A DNA stretch of 6,443 nt from an uncultured Sphingobacteriia bacterium (GTDB lineage: Bacteria; Bacteroidota; Bacteroidia; Chitinophagales; Chitinophagaceae). The position numbers and the translations under genes were made by a program. The stretch lies in NCBI GenBank assembly GCA_945957225.1, contig CAMFKK010000149.1:1-6443 (forward strand). The letters run 5' to 3'. Below are positions 1 to 4,954 of this stretch, one piece after another (the stretch's first letter is position 1; every line of letters begins with the position of its first letter). The notes under the pieces were generated by a model that did not search any database, had not been told where the DNA came from, and worked only from the letters and a program-made list of their open reading frames with translations.

Positions 1-842
1 ATAAAAGTAATTTCGGTAATCAACTCTTGAAACTTATTCACTTCATGCTGAAGGTTATCTGTATGAAATTTTTGAATAAATTTTAAATGCTTCAATTCAT
101 CAATATTCCCCAAAAACAATCCAAACAATAAAATAAAAATAAGCGAGGGCAAATGGTAGGTTTTTGAAATGGCATAAATTAATACCACCATGAGCATAAT
201 AGGTACAAATTTTACATGGTGTTTAATTTTTCCCAACAAATAAGAGAGCAGTAATGTACTCAACAAACTTATGATCAAAATGAGGAATAATTCAAAAAAG
301 AATTCTCCATAAGAAGCGGCATTAAATTCTTCATTTAAGGCAATAAAATTGAATAGAATTACCCCAAATATATCGGACAAACTGCTTTCATATGTAACAA
401 ACTCTTTTTCCTCAGAAATTAGATTACGTGCACTGGGAATGGCTATGGCACTACTGATTACAGTAAAAGGAATGGCATTGACCAATCCAATTTTAAAACC
501 TGTATGCCCAAAATAATCAAAGGCCCAACCCAGTCCAAAACTCATCAGTAACATGGGAATTAATGCAATTAAAGAGGATTTTGCAACCAAGGGTAATTTA
601 GAAGCATTAATTTCTAATTCAAGAGAACCCTCAAGAACAATTAGAACCAAGCCAACTGTTCCAAGTAATGGTAAAATGGGACTCAAATTATGTCCTTGAA
701 AATTAAAAAAAATAGAAGCTTGTTTTACACCCCATCCTAGGGCAATTAAAAGGATGACAGTTGGAATTCTTGTTTTTGCCGCACTTAGGTCAAATAGATA
801 ACTGAGCAAAAGCAATCCACAAAGCGAAATGATGATGGACAT
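1..842 (-). CDS. Cation/proton antiporter (Na+/H+ exchanger family), C-terminus outside the window
   Basis: Reading the minus strand from the ATG at 842-840 gives 280 uninterrupted codons to the window edge, with no stop, so the gene is 3'-truncated by the window. The protein is almost entirely hydrophobic helices. It shows the hallmarks of the monovalent cation:proton antiporter (CPA, PF00999) fold: an N-terminal helix followed by RIPTVILLIALG (residues 25-36), a third helix LGTVGLVLIVLEGSLELE (60-77), and a signature block with SSAIAIPSA (130-138) and YESSLSD (151-157). That acidic Ser-rich segment occupies the place of the ion-binding helix in the family. Members exchange Na+ or K+ for H+ across the inner membrane. 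The ATG lies 2 nt after the stop of the upstream membrane-protein gene (TAG-AT-ATG), so the two are probably co-transcribed and translationally coupled. Family assignment is firm; the transported ion and any C-terminal regulatory domain cannot be judged. Confidence 0.85.
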   Translation of the reverse strand, partial: MSIIISLCGLLLLSYLFDLSAAKTRIPTVILLIALGWGVKQASIFFNFQGHNLSPILPLLGTVGLVLIVLEGSLELEINASKLPLVAKSSLIALIPMLLMSFGLGWAFDYFGHTGFKIGLVNAIPFTVISSAIAIPSARNLISEEKEFVTYESSLSDIFGVILFNFIALNEEFNAASYGEFFFELFLILIISLLSTLLLSYLLGKIKHHVKFVPIMLMVVLIYAISKTYHLPSLIFILLFGLFLGNIDELKHLKFIQKFHTDNLQHEVNKFQELITEITF

Positions 843-844
843 AT

Positions 845-1504
845 CTAGTTTATTTTCTTTGAATCCGTAAAATAACAAGTTAAGTTAATGGCAATGACCC
901 AAATTAGCACAGAAGCAAAACTAAATTTTTGAATTGGAGGAAGATATTCCATTAGGTCTACATGATAGTAGAACCAATTGTTCAAGACAACCAAAAATAG
1001 ATTGAATAGACCAAATACAAATAGTCCCTGCTTCTTATTTTGATACAATGCCAATATGACTCCTATTGTTGCTATTAAACCAAAAACAGAAGCCAGATTA
1101 GTAATGAAATCATGATTTAGATTGGTTAATAATAAACAAGCAAATCCCATGGAAACTAAACCAGTATATTGAATGAGGTTTGACAATAGTTTTGAGAGTG
1201 GATATTGCTTGTGAAAATTCCAATAAAAATTTGTCAGGGAAATAGCTAAAAAAATCAATGACATGATGGCAAATATTTGACCCTTATTGGGTTGCCCATT
1301 AATAGCTGTTTCATTGAGCAGTGTACAGAAAAAATTGTGTTCCCAACTATAGCTTAAGGCTTTTGGAAAAGCCTGTGATCCACCTGGATATAATAGCGCA
1401 GCCAAGATATAAAGGGCTAGAAACGCAACAATGCCAATAATAGGGATGATTAACAAAAAATCATTTAATGAACCCCTTTTTTTCACAGGATTTATATTCA
1501 ACAT
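845..1504 (-). CDS. Six-helix integral membrane protein, possibly DUF998-like
   Basis: A 219-residue protein with about six predicted membrane helices near residues 17-38, 77-94, 107-127, 134-153, 159-176 and 191-211, and no cleavable signal peptide. After helix 1 comes a conserved-looking segment with YPGGS (39-43) and, further on, SYSWEHNFFCTLLNE (51-65). This pattern recalls DUF998-type membrane proteins of unknown function, but that is my recognition of the pattern and not a proven match. No catalytic motif is visible. The first ATG of the frame is used; the N-terminus is basic (KKR at 8-10), as expected for a cytoplasmic N-terminus. It is the first gene of a pair with the antiporter, separated by 2 nt, so a role linked to ion homeostasis is possible but unproven. 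No perfect TAnnTTTG element was found upstream. Confidence 0.8.
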   Translation of the reverse strand: MLNINPVKKRGSLNDFLLIIPIIGIVAFLALYILAALLYPGGSQAFPKALSYSWEHNFFCTLLNETAINGQPNKGQIFAIMSLIFLAISLTNFYWNFHKQYPLSKLLSNLIQYTGLVSMGFACLLLTNLNHDFITNLASVFGLIATIGVILALYQNKKQGLFVFGLFNLFLVVLNNWFYYHVDLMEYLPPIQKFSFASVLIWVIAINLTCYFTDSKKIN

Positions 1505-1657
1505 GATTGAAACTATTTGGCTATATAATTTAGTTACAATTCATTTTATCACAAAATCTTATACCATATTGAAAGAATTAATTGATTGAAAAGCGCTAAT
1601 CTGGGAAAACTGATTGAGAGCAAAACTTTCATTATTTTTAGGTCTTAAGAAATTTTT

Positions 1658-2602
1658 ATGTCATTCTCCATTCATATAGACCATTCGCAGATAGCGCCAA
1701 TTATCACGCTTAAAGATGCCAGTAGCAAAACTGAAGCTCAGATTTTTGCTTTTGGGGCATTGCTAAATGAATTCAGCATTATGGATGGTCTTACTAAAAC
1801 CAATGTGGTAGCAGGTTTTGAATCTGTTAAAGACGCCATGAGCAATATTACCAATGGATTCAAAAGCGCAAAACTTTCTCCCTTTGTTTGTAGGATGAGA
1901 GAAGGAAAATATGTTTGGGATGAGGATCATTTTCAAGTCAAGAAATTTTTTCTAGCAAATCATGCAATACATGGCATTCTTTATGATGCTATTTTTCAGA
2001 TTCAGCAATCTGAGGCCAATATGGAACAGGCAAAAGTTGAATTGTTGTATCAATATCCAGGAAATATTCCAGGTTATCCTTTTCCATTTTTGATTCAAGT
2101 AGATTGGACATTGACAAAGGGCAATCAATTAAGTGTGGCTACCAGTATAACCAATGCAAGCCCATCCAATATACCGCTGAGCGATGGTTGGCATCCCTAT
2201 TTTAATCTTGGAACCAGTGTGGACGAATGTACTTTAAGATTTTCTAGTAAGAAACAATTGGAATTTGATGAAGACCTATTACCTACAGGTCAATTAATTG
2301 ATGACAATCGATTTGCAGATGGCGCAGCATTGCAAGGTATTTTCTTGGACAATTGTTTTGAACTAGACAAGTCATTAGAACAGCCTTTTTGCAAACTGTC
2401 TAATCAGCATTTGGAATTAACCATTGAACCAGAAAGCAGTTATCCCTATTTGCAAATTTATACACCTCCTACCAGGGATATGATTGCTATTGAAAACCTG
2501 AGTTCTGCCCCTGATGCTTTTAATAATCAAATGGGGCTCCAAACATTGGAACCCCATGCAACAAAGGTTTTTAGAACAACCTATTCCATTCAGAAAAAAT
2601 AA
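1658..2602 (+). CDS. Aldose 1-epimerase family protein (galactose mutarotase-like)
   Basis: The 314-residue product matches the GalM-type mutarotase family, which interconverts alpha and beta anomers of aldohexoses in the cytoplasm. Visible family landmarks are HAIHG (102-106, the substrate-binding His region), DGWHPYFNL (176-184, with H179 at the position of the catalytic acid His), LDNCFELD (230-237, with D231 at the position of the conserved substrate-binding Asp), and IAIENLSSAPDAFNN (276-290, with E279 the candidate catalytic base). The C-terminal LEPHATKVFRTTYSI is typical of the family's last strand. Length is normal (about 290-350). It has no signal peptide, unlike many Bacteroidota GalM paralogues that are exported. 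The start is the first ATG, with no Shine-Dalgarno motif. The gene stands alone, convergent with ridA, so the neighbourhood does not reveal the sugar; glucose-6-phosphate 1-epimerase-like activity is an alternative. Confidence 0.88.
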   Translation: MSFSIHIDHSQIAPIITLKDASSKTEAQIFAFGALLNEFSIMDGLTKTNVVAGFESVKDAMSNITNGFKSAKLSPFVCRMREGKYVWDEDHFQVKKFFLANHAIHGILYDAIFQIQQSEANMEQAKVELLYQYPGNIPGYPFPFLIQVDWTLTKGNQLSVATSITNASPSNIPLSDGWHPYFNLGTSVDECTLRFSSKKQLEFDEDLLPTGQLIDDNRFADGAALQGIFLDNCFELDKSLEQPFCKLSNQHLELTIEPESSYPYLQIYTPPTRDMIAIENLSSAPDAFNNQMGLQTLEPHATKVFRTTYSIQKK

Positions 2603-2643
2603 ATACATGCTAAAAGCTTGGCCTTAAAACTGGGCTTAAATAA

Positions 2644-3030
2644 TTATAATTTCTCTACAGCAGTCATACTAATTTCTACGTTTACCCCTCTTGGCAATCC
2701 TTTCACTGCAACGGTTTCTCTTGCAGGAAAATCACCAGTAAAATAGGTACCGTATACCGCATTAACCTGAGCAAATAAAGACATGTCACTTAAGAAAATG
2801 GTAGTTTTTACTACGTGTTCAAAACTGATTTTTGCTTCCGACAATACCGCTGCTATATTCTTCATCACCTGATGGGTCTCGGCTTCTACACTAGACTGTT
2901 CCAGTTCTCCTGTTTCAGGCACAAATGCTACCTGACCACTTAAGAAAACAAAGCCATTGGCTCTTACTGCTTGACTATATGGTCCAATAGGTGATGGTGC
3001 TTTTTCTGTATTGATTACTTGTTTTGGCAT
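2644..3030 (-). CDS. ridA: RidA family reactive enamine/imine deaminase
   Basis: A complete 128-residue RidA/YjgF/UK114 protein. RidA hydrolyses reactive 2-aminoacrylate and related enamine/imine intermediates released by PLP enzymes such as threonine or serine dehydratase, protecting PLP enzymes from damage; it works as a cytosolic trimer. The diagnostic features are all present: APSPIGPYSQAV (11-22, with Y18), FLSGQ (29-33), the PARETVAV block with R104 (equivalent to the catalytic Arg105 of E. coli RidA, which binds the substrate carboxylate), and the C-terminal VEISMTAV with E119. Length is typical. It begins with a single plausible ATG (cat at 3028-3030), converges on the epimerase gene with a 41-nt gap, and is divergent from the dehydrogenase-like/tsaB operon. 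The shared 75-nt spacer contains an inverted repeat and a candidate promoter described separately. Confidence 0.95.
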   Translation of the reverse strand: MPKQVINTEKAPSPIGPYSQAVRANGFVFLSGQVAFVPETGELEQSSVEAETHQVMKNIAAVLSEAKISFEHVVKTTIFLSDMSLFAQVNAVYGTYFTGDFPARETVAVKGLPRGVNVEISMTAVEKL

Positions 3031-3039
3031 AAATATTCT

Positions 3040-3085
3040 TTTAGGTTGGCAAATTGATGCATTTCCTTGAACCAGCCAACCTAAA
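3040..3085. repeat. Perfect 11-bp inverted repeat in the divergent ridA / dehydrogenase-like spacer
   Basis: TTTAGGTTGGC at 3040-3050 and its exact complement GCCAACCTAAA at 3075-3085 are separated by 24 nt, so the centre-to-centre distance is 35 bp, a little over three helical turns. The repeat occupies most of the 75-nt intergenic region. It overlaps promoter-like elements on both strands: the right arm contains the ridA -33 TTG and the first bases of the rightward -7 box. It has no following T-tract and lies before both genes, so it is not a terminator. A two-site operator for one dimeric regulator is the simplest reading. Confidence 0.75.
3050..3079 (-). promoter_or_regulatory. Candidate Bacteroidota-type promoter for ridA
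   Basis: On the minus strand, TTG at 3079-3077 is followed after 19 nt by TCAATTTG at 3057-3050. This fits the Bacteroidota primary-sigma pattern (TTG, about 19 nt, TAnnTTTG) with one mismatch in the -7 box. The -7 box ends 19 nt before the ridA ATG, implying a short leader. The -33 TTG lies inside the right arm of the inverted repeat at 3075-3085, so a protein bound there would probably compete with RNA polymerase. Confidence 0.5.
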
Positions 3086-3089
3086 TTTG
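3082..3089 (+). promoter_or_regulatory. -7 promoter element (TAnnTTTG) of the dehydrogenase-like/tsaB operon
   Basis: TAAATTTG is a perfect match to the Bacteroidota -7 consensus and ends 16 nt before the ATG at 3106, giving a very short expected leader. No well-spaced -33 TTG is present: the candidates at 3054-3056 and 3067-3069 lie 25 and 12 nt away. The box overlaps the end of the right inverted-repeat arm, so the promoter could be controlled from that site. Confidence 0.5.
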
Positions 3090-3105
3090 CAATTCATTCC
3101 AACTT

Positions 3106-3738
3106 ATGCAAATCTTAGTCAAAGCATCAGCAAGTCAAAAAGACCAATTTGCAGCATTAGCCATAGCTGCAAATGCTAGCATTTTTTGGCATGACCAAGA
3201 TCCAGATAAACAGGTAGACGCTTATTTTGACCTTTCTTATGAAGTGGATGGCCCATGTTTTTCATGGGTACATCACCAACCCATTTTTGTGAATGCCTTA
3301 TCAATTCCTACTGACTCCTTACCAGAAAATGCTATCCGGATCAATGGTTGGAATGGTTTTTTAGATAGAAAGATTTGGGAATTGGGGAATAACCATCCAA
3401 ACCATCGCGCAAAAGCGCAACAGGTTTTGGAAGCTTTACAACAAGACTTTATTTGGGTACCAAATGAACCGGGCTTAGTAGCTGCAAGGGTGATTGCTAT
3501 GATTGTTAATGAAGCATATTTTGCCTACGGCGATGCAGTAAGTTCTAAAGCAGCAATGGATATCGCCATGAAATTGGGTACAAATTATCCTTTGGGCCCT
3601 TTTGAATGGGCTGAGAAAATTGGATTACCCAAGATCTTGCAATTACTAAAAGCACTTGAAAAAGACAACCACCGTTACCAACCTGCTCCAGCATTGGTAG
3701 CAGAGGCTACCAAACAAGTACAAAATTTGGAACCCTAA
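3106..3738 (+). CDS. 3-hydroxyacyl-CoA dehydrogenase C-terminal-domain-like protein, probably not catalytic
   Basis: This 210-residue protein carries a clear 3-hydroxyacyl-CoA dehydrogenase C-terminal domain at about residues 118-200: VPNEPGLVAARVIAMIVNEA (118-137) followed by DIAMKLGTNYPLGPFEWAE (152-170). The usual N-terminal NAD-binding half is reduced to about 110 residues with no GxGxxG motif and no His/Glu catalytic pair in family context. In the canonical G-F-[IV]-x-N-R motif, the Asn that lines the active site is replaced by Ala (A127), while R128 remains. Normal enzymes of this family are about 280 residues or more. By these signs it probably does not oxidise 3-hydroxyacyl-CoA; it may bind acyl-CoA or serve as an adaptor, which is inference. 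The stop overlaps the tsaB start by 1 nt (TAATG), indicating translational coupling. The start is the first ATG, 16 nt after a perfect -7 box. Confidence 0.8.
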   Translation: MQILVKASASQKDQFAALAIAANASIFWHDQDPDKQVDAYFDLSYEVDGPCFSWVHHQPIFVNALSIPTDSLPENAIRINGWNGFLDRKIWELGNNHPNHRAKAQQVLEALQQDFIWVPNEPGLVAARVIAMIVNEAYFAYGDAVSSKAAMDIAMKLGTNYPLGPFEWAEKIGLPKILQLLKALEKDNHRYQPAPALVAEATKQVQNLEP

Positions 3739-4424
3739 TGCTACCACTGATCTTACATATTGACACGGCAACAGAATTTGCAAGCATCTGTTTAACCAGG
3801 GGTGTTAACAGTTTGGGTATGCGAATTAGCCCAGATCAAAAACAACATGGTGCTTTTGTTCAACCGGCCATTCAGGGATTGATGCAGGAAAATGCTTTGG
3901 AATTGTCTGACTTGGATGCTATTTCAGTAACAGAAGGTCCGGGAAGTTATACGGGTTTAAGGGTGGCCATGGCATCGGCCAAGGGCCTATGTTATGCATT
4001 GGATAAACCCCTGATCTGTATCAGCACATTAAAAGTAATGGCACTTGCTACTCAAATGCAATATGGAAGAAACTACCCTCAGGCTTTGTATTGCCCCTTG
4101 ATTGATGCCAGAAGAATGGAGGTTTTTACCGCACTATATGACGGGAATTTAGCACCAAAAGCTACTCCTTCTGCCATGATTCTTGATAGTGAAAGTTTTA
4201 AGGAATTGATTGACAATCAAGTTGTTGTGTTTTCAGGAACGGGAGCTCCAAAGTTTAAAGCCCTTTTAAACCATCCCAATTCCCTATTTAGTACTGTTCA
4301 ACACGATGCCTATCATTTAGCCATTTTAGCCAATCAGGCTTTTGAAAATGGGGAATTTGCCAATCTGGCTTATGCAGAGCCGTTCTATCTAAAGGCATTT
4401 TACTCAGCTCCTGCCAAAAAATGA
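3738..4424 (+). CDS. tsaB: tRNA threonylcarbamoyladenosine biosynthesis protein TsaB
   Basis: A 228-residue TsaB. TsaB pairs with TsaD (and TsaE) to transfer the threonylcarbamoyl group, made by TsaC, to A37 of ANN-decoding tRNAs, forming t6A, a modification essential for accurate decoding in many bacteria. TsaB is an inactive paralogue of TsaD in the ASKHA fold and acts as its scaffold. Seen here: the N-terminal LHIDTAT phosphate-loop-like strand (6-12), the family hallmark EGPGSYTGLRVAMASAKGL (66-84), and LIDARRMEVFTALY (121-134) opening the second lobe. Length is normal. The ATG overlaps the preceding stop by 1 nt, so translation depends on the upstream gene. The 108-nt downstream spacer has an AT-rich interrupted palindrome but no classical terminator. 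Confidence 0.95.
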   Translation: MLPLILHIDTATEFASICLTRGVNSLGMRISPDQKQHGAFVQPAIQGLMQENALELSDLDAISVTEGPGSYTGLRVAMASAKGLCYALDKPLICISTLKVMALATQMQYGRNYPQALYCPLIDARRMEVFTALYDGNLAPKATPSAMILDSESFKELIDNQVVVFSGTGAPKFKALLNHPNSLFSTVQHDAYHLAILANQAFENGEFANLAYAEPFYLKAFYSAPAKK

Positions 4425-4427
4425 CGA

Positions 4428-4467
4428 ATCATTTATATGATATTTGATTATTTTCATATGCAATGAT
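4428..4467. repeat. Interrupted AT-rich palindrome between tsaB and the ArsR gene
   Basis: ATCATT at 4428-4433 pairs with AATGAT at 4462-4467, and, one base further in, ATATGA at 4435-4440 pairs with TCATAT at 4454-4459. Together they form 12 base pairs with a 1/2-nt internal bulge and a 13-nt loop. It starts 3 nt after the tsaB stop and ends 34 nt before the ArsR -7 box. AT-rich palindromes of this kind are typical ArsR-family operators, but it could equally be a weak 3' hairpin for the tsaB transcript; no U-tract follows. Confidence 0.4.
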
Positions 4468-4501
4468 AAAATATTTGTTTAACTTTAATATCAAAATCAA
4501 G

Positions 4502-4509
4502 TATTTTTG
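4502..4509 (+). promoter_or_regulatory. -7 promoter element (TAnnTTTG) for the ArsR-family gene
   Basis: TATTTTTG is a perfect Bacteroidota -7 match, 23 nt before the ATG at 4533. A TTTG at 4474-4477 lies 24 nt upstream, slightly further than the usual spacing of about 19-21, so the -33 assignment is uncertain. It indicates that the regulator has its own promoter and is not simply read through from tsaB. Confidence 0.5.
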
Positions 4510-4532
4510 TAACCAAAATAATACTCCCCCCC

Positions 4533-4868
4533 ATGAGTCAGACCATGCAATCCATTGTATTGAATGCAGGTAAAACAACTTTGAAAGTTGATTTTATCCA
4601 TACCAAGAAAGCAGCATTAATTCTGCGTTCCATCAACCACAAATTACGACAGCAAATCATCAAACTCCTTGATGATCAACAAAAAATGACTGTTACCGAG
4701 ATCTATGTAAAGTTGCGATTAGAGCAATCCGTAGCTTCACAACACTTGGCCATTTTAAGAAGGGCTGGTATTGTGTCTACCTCTAGAGATGGTAAATTCA
4801 TTTATTATTCTGTGAACTATAGCCGTTTGGCTGAAGTGGTTTCTTTTGTAGAAACCCTAGTAGGTTAA
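4533..4868 (+). CDS. ArsR/SmtB-family winged-helix transcriptional regulator without cysteines
   Basis: A 111-residue protein with the compact ArsR winged-helix fold. Residues 25-48 form the first helices (LRSINHKLRQQIIKLL at 31-46), 51-79 the helix-turn-helix including the recognition helix SVASQHLAILRRAGIV (66-81), and 82-95 the beta-wing (STSRDGKFIYYSVN). Such dimeric repressors leave DNA when they bind a metal or are oxidised at paired cysteines. This protein contains no cysteine, so it lacks the ELCVCD-type arsenic site and the dithiol persulfide sensor of BigR/SqrR; no alpha-5 Asp/His metal-site pattern is visible either. It precedes the CstB-like gene by 86 nt on the same strand, suggesting it regulates that gene and perhaps itself. 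The ATG at 4533 follows a run of seven C residues; a second in-frame ATG at 4545 would give a protein 4 residues shorter. Confidence 0.9.
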   Translation: MSQTMQSIVLNAGKTTLKVDFIHTKKAALILRSINHKLRQQIIKLLDDQQKMTVTEIYVKLRLEQSVASQHLAILRRAGIVSTSRDGKFIYYSVNYSRLAEVVSFVETLVG

Positions 4869-4908
4869 AGTGCTTCACATAATCCTATTCTGACTTTCTG
4901 GCGATTTC

Positions 4909-4939
4909 TATTTTTGGCCTGAAGCTTGCTATATATTTG
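4909..4939 (+). promoter_or_regulatory. Two candidate -7 elements upstream of the CstB-like gene
   Basis: TATTTTTG at 4909-4916 and TATATTTG at 4932-4939 both match TAnnTTTG perfectly. The second ends 15 nt before the ATG at 4955 and is the better-placed box; the TTTG of the first (4913-4916) is 15 nt upstream, too close for an ideal -33 element. Either supports transcription of the enzyme gene independently of the regulator. No copy of the 4428-4467 palindrome was found in this spacer. Confidence 0.45.
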
Positions 4940-4954
4940 TCTAAATTTTAAGCC

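Noticed and set aside
1505..1657. Promoters in the divergent spacer between the membrane protein and epimerase genes
   Set aside because: The best rightward box, TATTTTTA at 1633-1640, misses the final G and has its nearest TTG only 16 nt upstream; no leftward match with fewer than two mismatches was found. Promoters must exist here but cannot be placed.
2417..2608. Minus-strand open frame of 63 codons within the 3' end of the epimerase gene
   Set aside because: It lies antisense in the well-supported mutarotase gene, has no recognisable motif, and its composition follows the complementary strand.
2614..2637. Possible RNA hairpin AAGCTTGG / CTGGGCTT between the convergent epimerase and ridA genes
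   Set aside because: Three of the eight pairs are G-U, no T-tract follows, and on the other strand those pairs become mismatches, so it is not supportable as a terminator.
4872..4925. Six-base inverted repeat GCTTCA / TGAAGC upstream of the CstB-like gene
   Set aside because: Only 6 bp with a 42-nt gap, which is expected by chance in this length of sequence.
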